Assembly: GCA_963971225.1 (NCBI GenBank)
Contig: OZ020270.1
Coordinates: forward strand, 31,505,823-31,569,822
Reading direction: 5' to 3'
Origin: Melieria omissa
Lineage: Eukaryota; Arthropoda; Insecta; Diptera; Ulidiidae
DNA: 64,000 nucleotides
Shown piece by piece: positions 52,714 to 62,870 of the stretch. The first letter of the stretch is position 1. Each line of letters begins with the position of its first letter. The position numbers and the translations under genes were made by a program. A model generated the notes under the pieces. It had not been told where the DNA came from. It made no database searches and worked only from the letters and a program-made list of their open reading frames with translations.

Positions 52714-55311
52714 ATGGTATATTTTCAAAATTTATCCGGCATGCGCACTAAGACTGAGATAGTACATTCTTACAGTTCGCACATGGAGTATGACATTTTT
52801 GTTTTTGTTGAGACATGGCTGAATACTAATTTCTTCGACAGTGAATTCTTTGACTCAAATATTTTTTATGTCTTTCGTAAAGACAGGAATCCGGTGAAAA
52901 CGGGTTGCCTAAGGGGAGGTGGTGTTCTTATCGCTGTCAAGCGAGAACTGCTTGCATTCTCGATCCCACCTAACAATGATGATTCGCTGCTGGATCAACT
53001 TTGTGTTTGTATCAGTAGCTCTTCTTCACATGATTCGTTATACGTACTAGTTTCGTACGTACCGCCAGGTAGTCCTTATGACTTGTATAAAGCGCATGCC
53101 GATAACATTGTATTTTTAGTTTTAAATAATGTAAAAGATAATCATTTATTTGTGCTGGGTGACTTTAAACTATCCAATATTAATTGGGTTAGTAGTTTGT
53201 CATGCTCTAGTCTCACTGCTCTTAATATTGTTGCTAGCCATGAATTGTACTTTATTGATAGTATTCTAAGTCTTAATTTAAAACAAATTAATAGTTTCTC
53301 TAATTCACTGAACAGAATATTGGATCTCATATTTGTAAGTGATAACTTGAATTATGAAATCAATGAAAGTGTTAATCCAATAACTCCTAAAGATAAGCAC
53401 CATTTACCTTTAGTTATTAAGTTTGAATTCTATAGTTTTGCATCTGTTACTCCTGTTGACAGATTATCCTTTAATTATGCCTTATGTGATTTTTCGGGTT
53501 TTAATGATAAATTATCTGATATTAAGTGGGATGAGGTGTTCACTAGCTTGGACACTTCTAGTTGTTTCTCTACTTTTAGATCAATTTTGTTTGAACTTTG
53601 TCTGAATAATATACCGCTTAGAAAGAAAAAACCATACAAATTGCCTTGGTATTCAAAAGAGTTAAAAAAGTTTAAAAATCTTAAAAACAAATTTTATAAG
53701 AAGTTTAAATCCACTAAAAACCACTCGTTTTTCATTAATTATCAGCATTTCTTAAAAGCTTTTAATTCTTTAAACAAATCACTCTATAATAATTACATTC
53801 ATAATACTGAGTTCAACATTAAATCGAATCCCAAATTATTTTGGAATTTTGTAAAACCGAAAAAAGCGTGTTCTAGTGTACCCACTGCCATCTTCCTTGA
53901 TGATAAATTCGCACAGACTCCATTCGATGCGGCTAACCTATTTGCCGAGTTTTTTAAGTCAAATTTTGTTCATGATGACAGTATGTTCCCGAACTTTTCT
54001 GCGCATATAGCTTCTTCTCTTAACTTTGGTGCTTTGAGTCTTTCTTCGGATGATATTATTTATGGTATTAGTAAACTCAAATCTTCTTCTCAAACGGATG
54101 TGGACGGGCTATCTGCTATTTTAATAAAAAACTGTCCGGCTCTAGTTCTCCCATTGAAATTAATTTTTAATAAATCGTTATCTTCAGGGACTTTTATTGA
54201 TGACTGGAAGCTTACCTCCATAACGCCTATTTTCAAAAGTGGCAATAACTATAGACCCATCTCTAAGCTTTCGAATATTTCAAAAATCTTTGAACATATT
54301 GCCAATACCAAGTTGAGTTTTGCAGTTAAATCTATAATTTGCCCGAACCAGCATGGTTTTGTTCCTGGTAGATCTACAGTTACTAATTTGGCCGTTTTTA
54401 GTGAATTTTGTTTCGAGTCTTTTTCTTCGGGCTTTCAGGTCGACTGTATTTATACTGACTTCTCAAAAGCCTTTGATAAGGTGTCACATAGAATCTTAAT
54501 TGAAAAATTAACCTGTATTGGCTTCCACTCTATTTTTCTGCGTTGGATAAACTCATATTTGTGTAATAGGCAGTGTGTTGTCACAATCGATGGGGTTACT
54601 TCCAACCCTTTTGTTGCCTCCTCTGGAGTGCCACAAGGGAGTATCTTGGGCCCACTTCTTTTTATTCTCTTTATTAATGATATTAGTAGGTGCTTTTCTT
54701 TTGCTAAGTTTTTGCTTTATGCTGATGATTTAAAGATATTCTCTGTAATAAAAAACATGGATGATGCAATTAACCTTCAAAGTGATATTGATAGGCTTAA
54801 TTCGTGGTGCCTGGAGTCGTGCCTCTCCTTGAATCTAAGCAAATGTTTTCAGATGACGTATGCAAAGATCTTTAACATTTTACCTACTAGTTACAATATT
54901 TCGAATTCTGCCCTAAATAGAATCGAACGGGTTCAAAAAATGTTTCTCAAATTTGCTCTTCGTTCTTTAAACTTTGTTGATCCGTTACCGCCATATTCTT
55001 CTCGTCTTATGCTTATAAATCTTAAGTCTCTAGATACTCGAAGGTCCATACTGTCTCTGTCTTTTACATACAATGTTATTAATGGAGTCATTAATTGTCC
55101 TTACTTGTTAGAAAGGATTAGATTTAATGTTCCCCAGCGCTCTCTCCGGATTTTCTTCCCGTTCTATGGGGATAACGCTAAGACGAATTATGCCTATAAT
55201 GCCCCTATTTCTCGCGCCATTCGTGAATTTAATATCATAAGTCAAACTGTTACCCTTGACTTTTCTCTTACAAAGACAGCTTTTTTGAATCTTTTGAATT
55301 CAGTTCTTTAA
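52714..55311 (+). pseudogene. LINE ORF2: endonuclease and reverse transcriptase, internally deleted
   Basis: The Met at 52714 (MVYFQNLSGMRTK) opens the AP-endonuclease domain; the frame is also open upstream to 52609. Motifs are VFVETWL, GGGVLIAVKREL and VLGDFKLSNINW. The usual Asn of GDFN is Lys here, which should damage the nuclease. RT shows LTSITPIFKSGNNYRPISKL, FVPGRSTVTNLAVFSEF, DFSKAFDKVSHRIL, SGVPQGSILGPLLF and YADD (FLLYADDLKIF near 54721). After SLNLSKCFQMTY the frame jumps to a late block (LNRIERVQKMFLKFALRSLN), missing roughly 100 residues of thumb/connection sequence with the frame kept. It stops at 55309-55311. Confidence 0.88.
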
Positions 55312-55419
55312 ATTTAAGAATTACTTGTAATTGTATTTGTAAATTTATTTTGTAAATCTATTTTGTATTATAATAGTCTGTAATTTTATATATTAATAAT
55401 AATAATAATTAATAATTGA

Positions 55420-55738
55420 TTGGCACGACAGCCCGCTTACGCGAGACTAAGGCCTAGCTTCCCGCAGCCACCCGTGTTGTGCGTGTGAATTTTGTACGCG
55501 GGTGGAAGGGACCTACAGTTTTATGCCGGTTCCGAACGGCAGGTTGGGAGCTTTTTCATAGGCAATTTTTACTCTCAGAGGTTTGCCATTTCCAGCTGAG
55601 AGGACAGCCACCGAAAGAGAAAACGAGTTTCCCGTTATTTTTTTTAGGTGTTACTACATGCAGTATTCGATCTTGCGTCGCTCTGCATGCGACTCGCTGG
55701 ACCGCGCACTAACCAACTGAGCCACATTAGACTAAATA
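55420..55738 (-). repeat. Possible tRNA-derived SINE
   Basis: On the minus strand near 55735-55660, TGGCTCAGTTGGTTAGTGCG is a good pol III A box, followed at tRNA-like distance by GATCGAATAC, a weak B box. A non-tRNA body follows to about 55430, ending at ATTA-type repeats shared with the LINE tail. The arms do not fold as a real tRNA. Whether it is a separate SINE insertion is inferred. Confidence 0.45.
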
Positions 55739-55744
55739 AATGAA

Positions 55745-56010
55745 ATGAAATGAAATACTGTATACAAATGGGGAAAAACTTTCTATTTTTATGATTAGAA
55801 GCATCTGTTTGAATTGTAAAATAGACATCATCATTAATCAAATTTGAGATCAAGTTATTTTAAATAAAAGGACCGAGAACGTTTTCAACAATCATCGTAG
55901 CTTTTGTGGGTCCACAAGAAATCTTTTTTGTAATAACTGAGTTATGAACTGTCTTTTTTAACAACTTCAAATTGCAGTCCAAAGAGTTATATGACAAATT
56001 GTGCTTAACA
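55745..56010 (-). pseudogene. hAT transposase, N-proximal block
   Basis: Read leftward: HNLSYNSLDCNLKLLKKTVH, ISCGPTKATMIVENVLGPFI, a stop, then DDVYFTIQTDASNHKNRKFF and ICIQYF. The TDAS(N) box carries a conserved Asp of the hAT catalytic core. The reading continues in sense at 51660 after the LINE. The N-terminal BED zinc finger is missing upstream of 56010. Confidence 0.8.
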
Positions 56011-56171
56011 TTGCGGTAAGTATGTTAAGTAATGTAAGTATTGTTAAGAGTCAAATCTACATATTTCGTGTAAATGGAGAACATTTTACCCTCTTTGGAG
56101 GACGGAGGACATTTGAGTAATTTGGAGGACTGTCCTCCACAATGGAGGACAGGTGGCAGCCTAGTCACATA

Positions 56172-57029
56172 TGACCTCAGAATCGACTCGTTTTCTTGTA
56201 GCAGACTCACCCTTTTAACATGGCGGTGTCCTAGGCGAGGGTCAATTATCCCCGTCTGCATCCATTTGCAACTAGTCCAAGGTTAGTCCGAAGTTTTCAA
56301 ACCAGTTTTCAAACCAGTTACAAAGCGACTAGTTTGCGAACTAGTTTATTCTGGATTAGTTTTCTAACCACTCGATTTTTATGGAGAAAATAAAACAGTG
56401 CATTTTTTAATTAATTATTTTATTTTAAAAATGTTTACAAATAATAACAAAAAATCATCGCGAATAAAAAAGTATTGGTGCACGTAAAGATGAACTTCGA
56501 CTTGTTGACACACTTCAGTCGAAACTGTTTGGGGTCTGACGCAGTTCAACATCCTGACTTCGCCTGCAATTAATAAAAAAATAAATTAATTAATAAATAA
56601 TTACATAAACATAATTACATAAATTTATTAATACAAACCATTCGACTGCTGCTGCAGTTCGTTGCTTCACGCAACCACGCAAAATTCTAACTGAAATCAT
56701 TCAAGACAAAACGTGCAAATCGAGCGAACTTCGAGTCATAGAAACAGAAAGAAAGAAACATTTCTACGTTGTGGTTGTCAGTGACTACGTGACGCGAAAC
56801 TAAGCGGGGAAATGATTTTCAGACCATTTTTTGCTTTTTCCAATCGTCCGATAGTGTACGGGTTTTTCTACCCAAGCATTCGCACAGCACCGGTTACCAG
56901 TCAATTGCTTGCATCTTAAAGTGATAACTTATTTTTTTGTAAATATAGCGTTGCGAACCACCTTGTTTTACTGGTCTAAGAGATTTTGATTGTAACCCGT
57001 ACCAACAAAAAGCAGAAATAAATCTATAC
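56172..57029. other. Unassigned intergenic repeat sequence
   Basis: Contains ACTAGT-rich short repeats (AACCAGTTTTCAAACCAG at 56300, ACTAGTTTGCGAACTAGTTT at 56330) resembling motifs near 49310-49350 and 61440-61510. No frame or element boundary was recognised. Confidence 0.4.
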
Positions 57030-57031
57030 TA

Positions 57032-57989
57032 AAACATGGTACATTAAAAATAGCAAAAAGTAAACTAAAATTTGTTTAATGAAAAATTAAAAAAAAATCT
57101 TTTCATCTTATTTGAACTTATAATATGAAAAAATAGAAAAAATCACAATTTCAATTTTTTAAAATTTTGACGTTGGAATAATCGAACTTTGTGTTTAATG
57201 ACCCCCATCAACTTTTGCACAGTTTTGCTAGGTACCATTTTGGTGGCCTGAAGGTACATTTTTTTAAAATCTTTGATTGTTGAAGGTGGTTTACAATAAT
57301 TTCGCAATTTTGTCTTCAAAATTGGCCAATAGCGCTCAATCGGCCGAAGCTATGGACAATTCGGCGGGTTGATATCCTTTGCAACAAAATTGATTTTTTT
57401 TTCTTTGATACCACTCAGTGACAGCAGTGAAGTAGTAGCACGTTGCTAAGTCGCCTAATAGCAATTTTTTGCTGTTTGTATTCTCTCCTTGGCGCCTAAT
57501 ATTTTGCATAAGACATCACACCGTATCTTTCTTTTATTCTTAAAATGTTTACGTGGTTGGTATTGCATTTTTTCGCTAAATCTCAGAGCGACATATCTGG
57601 CTTGCGTTTAAGCGCATCTACCACCTTCTTTCCCAATGTTTTATTTCTTCTCGAACTATTTTTGGCAGTTCCTGGTTTTATAGACACATCCACGTTTTCA
57701 ATAAATCGAAGGATTGTTCTTCGTAGGGTCGCATAGCTTGTATTCGCATTTTTTTGCAATCGTTTTGTATGTCACGTTTCTATTATTTAAGTAAACGTGC
57801 AAAATTCGTTTCCGCCCTTGTTCTTGTTTCGACGGAATACTGAAAACTAATTAAGCTAGAAAAGAAATGTTTTCAAAACACAAAATTGATGAAACAGTGA
57901 AGTGGATCCTGTTACAACGGTAACTTTTCAAATTATGTCGCTCGCCCAGTGACGTGGCAAACTTTTGCAATTTTTAATGTACCATGTCT
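57032..57989 (-). mobile_element. Tc1/mariner-like relic with terminal repeats
   Basis: Inverted termini AAACATGGTACATTAAAAAT and AGACATGGTACATTAAAAAT with TA on both sides (57030-57031, 57990-57991). Length 958 bp. The minus strand holds a broken transposase. Confidence 0.82.
57160..57840 (-). pseudogene. Tc1/mariner-superfamily transposase remnant
   Basis: Reading leftward: TLRRTILRFIENVDVSIKPG, KVVDALKRKPDMSLRDLAKK (helix-turn-helix), CNTNHVNILRIKERYGVM. After stops come the catalytic-region pieces FVAKDINPPNCPQLRPIERY and YWPILKTKLRNYCKP, a pattern seen before the last acidic residue in Tc1/mariner proteins. The tail is KMVPSKTVQKLMGVIKHKV. Stops and frame changes are numerous. Confidence 0.72.
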
Positions 57990-57993
57990 TATT

Positions 57994-58835
57994 ACACCGT
58001 GCGACAACAAATTTTACACACGAAAACATTGGTATACTCGCAAAACTAGGGGCCAAACGTAGTAAAACTGCGTTTTTAGTTTTTCGCTCTGACGTCAGGA
58101 TTTTTTTTAAAAGGACTTTGAAATTTGAAGGACATGTTTATTTCAAAAAATTATTTAAAAAGAACGTATCCTCATGCATTCATCTTGTTACTCTTGGGTG
58201 AGTTTTATTCAAGACAACTCAATTTTTTAATTTTCAATGTCTTGTGAAAACAAATACTTAGGTTCAAACGCAATTTTGAAGTTGCAGAATTAGTGTATTT
58301 AACCTCCAGTATTAGCAGCATAACGATTTATACATGAGTTAATTAAATATTTTATTTTTGTCGTACGGTGCAATATATCTTTGTTTTATAATGAGAAATA
58401 TAAAATATTTTATATCCTTAACTTTTAAAGTTAGAAGAACGAAATTCGAGGATGTGGTAGTGTACATATTAGTCCTTAAGATATATTTTTTTCCAAAAAA
58501 AATGTTGGAAATTTTCAAGGATATTCAAGGATAAAGTTTTAAAAGGACATTTTCAATACCTCTTCGTCCTTTTACACCAAAAAAATTATTTTTTTAAGAT
58601 TCTAAGGATTTTTTGCTTTCATTTGATACCCATATTGTTATTCTACAATGCGTTCTGTTTTTTAAATAATTTTTTGAAATAAACATGTCCTTCAAATTTC
58701 AAAGTCCTTTTAAAAAAAATCCTGATGTCAGAGCTAAAACTAAAAACGCAGTTTTACTACGTTTGGCCCCTAGTTTTGCGAGTATACCGATTTGTTCGTG
58801 TGTTTTGAAATTTTTTGATTTTTGTCGCACGGTGT
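57994..58835. mobile_element. Complete ACACCGTGCGACAA palindromic element (842 bp)
   Basis: Both ends read ACACCGTGCGACAA in inverted orientation. The inverted match continues for about 170 bp (TCGGTATACTCGCAAAACTA, AAACGTAGTAAAACTGCG). An internal degenerate terminus TTGTCGTACGGTGC lies near 58360. It starts three bases after the Tc1-like element. No coding frame. A truncated inverse copy is at 2977-3536. The target duplication is unclear, so the superfamily is open. Confidence 0.8.
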
Positions 58836-58899
58836 TATATAAAAGCAAGTGTGACGTTGTTTGAGCCACAATCAGGCAAAAACCACTGAACTGATTTAG

Positions 58900-59880
58900 A
58901 TGAAACAAGCACCAAACATTTTTTTATCTATGGGAATAGTACATAAGCTATATTAAGACCACGCCCCCTTCTTACGCCCACTATGGTAACAAAACTCATC
59001 TATGGTATGCTTTTGTACGGCAATATGGGTATCAAACGATTCAGTTTAACATTGCGGCAAACATAATCGGCCACGCCCACTTTCCGTGCCCACTAAACTA
59101 ACAAAACGAAGCTACGGTACATGTTGGTAAATCAGTATTAATACCAAATGATTCCGTGTTTCATTGATGTTAACATAGGATATATAAGATTTACCACGCC
59201 CACCCGATATGTCATTTTATCACGCCCACTATAATAACAAATCAGCCATGGTATATTTGTCGTAGCAATATGGGTATCAAACGATTCAGCGTGTCATTGC
59301 GGCAAACATAGGCTATAAAATAATCGGCCACGCCCACTTTCCGTCCCTTCTAAACTACCAAAACGAAGCTACGGTACATGTAGGTAAATCAGTATTAATA
59401 TCGAATGATTCCGTGCTTCGTTGATGTTAACATAAGATATTTAAGATTGACCACGCCCACCCGATATGCCTTTTCGCCACGCCCACTATAATAACAAATC
59501 AGCCATGGTATATTTGTCATAGCAATATGGGTATCAAACGATTCAACCGTTCATTGCGGCAAACATAGGCTATAATATAATCGGTCACGCCCACTTCCCA
59601 CGCCCACTAAACTAACAAAACAAAGTTACGGTACTTGTCTGAAAATTAATGTTGATATAAAATGATTCTGTGTTTCGTAGCGGTAAACATAAGCTATATA
59701 AAGTTGACCACGCCCACCTTTTACGCCTTCCTGCATCTCCCATGACGACAGAAATTAACTGTGCTATATTTGTGCAAAACAATATGGATATAAAAAAATT
59801 TTGCGAGTCATTGCAGTAAATATCTTTATGTTGTATATCAAAATTAATGTACCATATATTTGTTTGTTGGTCCCATGGCA
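58900..59880. repeat. Diverged tandem array 1, CCACGCCCAC-rich
   Basis: AATATGGGTATCAAACGATT recurs at about 59025, 59266 and 59525 (periods about 241 and 259 bp). Each unit contains two sub-units of about 120-130 bp marked by CATTG...AACATA and a following ACCACGCCCACT. Other repeated words are ACTATAATAACAAATCAGCC and CGAAGCTACGGTACATG. No frame spans the repeats. Confidence 0.75.
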
Positions 59881-59959
59881 TTAAAACTCAAAAACTAGAC
59901 AGCCGATTAGCTGAATTTTCGTCTTGAGTAAGTCTCGGGAAGCCGCATAGTGCGAATGC

Positions 59960-60830
59960 CACCCGATAGGTAGGCGTGGCACCTCCCATACAACTTAAAT
60001 TTTCAATATGGAATCTTTTCGTAATGAGAAGTCGAACAGCATTCGAATTTGGTACGGGTCCACCGTTTAGATGTTCCGTTTCACTGGTAAAATTTGATAA
60101 GCGTTGGACAAGAGGCGTGGCATTTTTTAAATGCCGGTGTAACTTTAAAACTATAGCGTTCTCATTAATGACACTCGGTCCAAACGTACGGTTTAGTTGT
60201 GTTTTTCCATATGGGGAATAGGGTGGGTTTTTGACAAGGGGGCGTGGCACCGCCCATACAACTTAAAATTTCAATATGGAATATCTTCGGAATGAAAAAT
60301 CGGGCAGCATTAAAATTTGGTGCGGGGTGGCCGTTTAGATGTGCCGTTTCACTGGTAAAACTTTGTGAACGTTGGACAAGAGGTGTGGCACTTTTTTAGC
60401 AACTCAAATGTTTCAAATCACTTTGGAACTACAAATCACACATCAAAGATTTACGATTTAGATGTGCCCTTCGACAAGGGGAATGGGTTGGGTATTGGAC
60501 GAGGGGCATGACGCCGCCCATAGAACCCAAATTTTTAATGGGAATAGCTTCGGAACAATAAGTTGGAAAGCTTTGAAGTTTTGTATATCATCGTCCCATA
60601 GATGTGTTATTCTACTGGCAAAATATTATGGGCGTTGAACAAGGGGCGCGGCATATTTTTTGGGACTGAAATTTTCCGCGTAACTTTGGAACTGAAAGTC
60701 GCATATTAATGAAACCAGGTCACACCCTTCGGCTGGAGGAATGGATTGGGCATTACATAAAAGAGGCGTGGCATCGCCCATAGAATATAGTATGAAGAAA
60801 CTCGATTTATTGGGCCCATTGAAGCTTGCG
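59960..60830. repeat. Diverged tandem array 2, GGCGTGGC-rich
   Basis: GGCGTGGCAC...CCCATACAACTTAAA recurs at about 59967 and 60241, with weaker units at about 60507 and 60763 (periods about 256-274 bp). Shared words include TTCAATATGGAAT, CCGTTTAGATGT and TTTCACTGGTAAAA. GGCGTGGC is the reverse complement of the GCCACGCC core of array 1, so the two arrays face each other. Confidence 0.75.
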
Positions 60831-60839
60831 TGCAAAGCC

Positions 60840-62405
60840 GCAGGGCCCTACTAGTTATTTCATACGCTAAAGTCAGCAGATATTCGGTTGTGTTTTCCTT
60901 CTCATTGAGTTTGCCGTTTCTAGTGTAGCAAGAAACAGTGATGGCAAGTTGAACTATTTTCAAACGCAGAGGTGCAACTCAAGCAATTCAAACGTAAATG
61001 CTTTGAGGGCAATCAGGAAAAACTGAAAAAAAATCATATTAAAACACGTTGCAACATACTTGTGACGTTTTTCAGCAACAACGGTTTTTTGCAATCAATT
61101 TCCTATGAATGTACTACAGAATGGAAGAAAAAAAACAATTATTTTATTTGCAAATAAACTTCGAACGCACCAGCAGCCCTTGCCCTGGCTTTTGTATGGA
61201 GAATTTGCTGTACGAACCCTAATCAACTCTGGGGCCTAGTTTGACCGAACTCGCGACTCTGGGGCCTAGATTGACCAAATTAGCAACCGTGTTTGCCGCG
61301 TTCCACTCTCACTTTCGCGTCATCTAGCCATTGGTTGTTGTAACAAAAGCATCGCAAGATCAGCCGTAACAGAATAATGTTGATTATTTCACCTCTGTTT
61401 CGTCTTTCGTTTCGTTTCGTTTGACAGTCACTTGGACAACTAGTTGCCCAATTGACTAAAAAAAACCAGTTGAAAAACCAATTGATTTTGGGAACTAGTT
61501 GTCTCAGTTCCGACAGGGTAAGTTGAAAGTATGGACTTGTATGTGGTGTGACCCATACCAAAGAAAATAAACATACAGAATGCGCATGTCATACAAGCAA
61601 AAATTTTGTATGGCGGGTTGTAACCAGTGTTGCCATTTTGGTCCAATCGGACCAAAATTGGTAGCTTCGTTTCATAAATTAAGGCTTTGGTAGGTTGGTT
61701 GGTTTGTTGTGATTTCCAAGGAATTTTGGTGGGCAACACACTGCATTAATAGATTTTCTATTAATTTTTGTTATGATTTTTAAATGACTTCCTTGTGAAA
61801 AAAGTTTACATGCAAAAGTTCAAACATCTCTGCTTTTGATATGTATTTATTGCCAACCCAGTGTTTGAGGAAGGATGTAAAAAAGAAAAAAACAAAATGT
61901 CAGACAGAGCCTATTTACACAAAGGCTTTTGCCCCTGGGTATTTTTTTTCAATTCTCTTTTGAAGTTGCTGCGTAAATCTTCATGCATTTACATGAATAC
62001 TTTTTAGTTGCAACTTGCTTGCAGGTTGATTTTTTTTTACGTTCAAGCCGCCAATCTTCTCTCATTCACATTTTCGCGTAATTTTTTCGTATTGTCATTA
62101 TTTAAAAAAATTTATTTAAACAAAGAAGAAATTATTGAAAATATTTTAGAAGTCACTGAAATTACTATTAACTGAAATTTGAAGAAAAGTGCGAAAAACA
62201 GCAAAGCAAATGTAAAAAAAACCTGGAATTCGCTGACCGTGCGTGTTTGCCTACCCTGGTGACTTCTCACCACTTATCGCCTACAAACTCGTCAAGCATG
62301 ACTTTTAACGCAGGGGGAAAAGCCCTCGTGAAAATAGGCTCAAATTGTGCTGAATTTAAGTTGGCGCGTTGAGCTTTAAATTAATCGTATTGTCTTTTTC
62401 TAAAT
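60840..62405. other. Unassigned sequence with scattered repeat ends
   Basis: No coding frame of note. ACTCTGGGGCCTAG occurs twice (61218, 61256). A hAT-type terminus GCCCCTG ends near 61937 and a diverging CAGGGGGAAAAGCC starts near 62311; the two share AAAAGCC...AAATAGGCTC, so they may be ends of related elements. Confidence 0.35.
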
Positions 62406-62859
62406 TGTTACGAATACTACGTCTAGTGGGCTGGGTAGATACGTAATCTCTGGATTGTGTAATTTGAAAATAAAACACAGTCAGTTTCTTAAACGCAGAC
62501 AATAAAATAAACCAACAGTCACTTTATTATTCACAGTTTACACTTTACTGTTCGTACGCTTAAGTATTTGCTTAATCACTCCGTGTGGCAACTTCACTTG
62601 TCAAAACCAGACTGACTCGCTGCGCCGCATCCGGCTGCCTTTTATACCTGCCAGGCCATCGCGTAGATCGTTCCCGCACATTCTGGAGTGGACTAAAAGT
62701 TTCCATCATTGCCAGGTTGGACTAAAAGTTATAATCGCGGCCGTCGTTGCCAGATTGGACTAAAAGTTACTATCGCGGCCGTCGTTGCCAGATTGGATTA
62801 TAGCACGGCACGTAGCGGCAGGGTTGCTTTGTACAGCGACAGACTGTCTTATCGTTACA
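62406..62859 (-). repeat. Gypsy 3' LTR at the window end (454 bp)
   Basis: Minus-strand termini TGTAACG and TTCGTAACA. It has a TATA box (GGTATAAAAGG) and AATAAAGTGACTG near the polyadenylation region. A repeated unit of about 38 bp (TTGCCAGATTGGACTAAAAG) occurs about three times at 62690-62800 in the presumed U3. The polypurine-like AAGTGGTGGGCAG lies immediately upstream on the minus strand. Confidence 0.9.
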
Positions 62860-62870
62860 CTGCCCACCAC

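Larger units (their letters stand above)
51661..55400 (+). mobile_element. Jockey/CR1-group LINE, nearly full length, inserted in the hAT
   Basis: The hAT coding sequence stops at about 51660 and resumes about 55740. Between them is a LINE with a short 5' UTR, ORF1, ORF2 and a 3' UTR ending in AAT repeats at about 55385-55410. A duplicated target could not be fixed because the right flank is ATGAA-rich. Internal deletions make it inactive. Confidence 0.82.
49375..56163 (-). mobile_element. hAT transposon expanded by a mariner and a LINE
   Basis: Termini TAGGCTTGCCACC and TAGGCTGCCACC are inverted. GTCACATA flanks both sides (49367-49374 and 56164-56171), an exact 8-bp duplication. TGTGGAGGACA-type subterminal repeats occur at both ends. 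The minus strand holds hAT transposase remnants in three blocks. Without the inserts the element would be about 2 kb. Confidence 0.9.

Noticed and set aside
61266..61561. 93-codon minus-strand frame near 61.4 kb
   Set aside because: No recognisable domain, and it crosses dispersed ACTAGT repeats.
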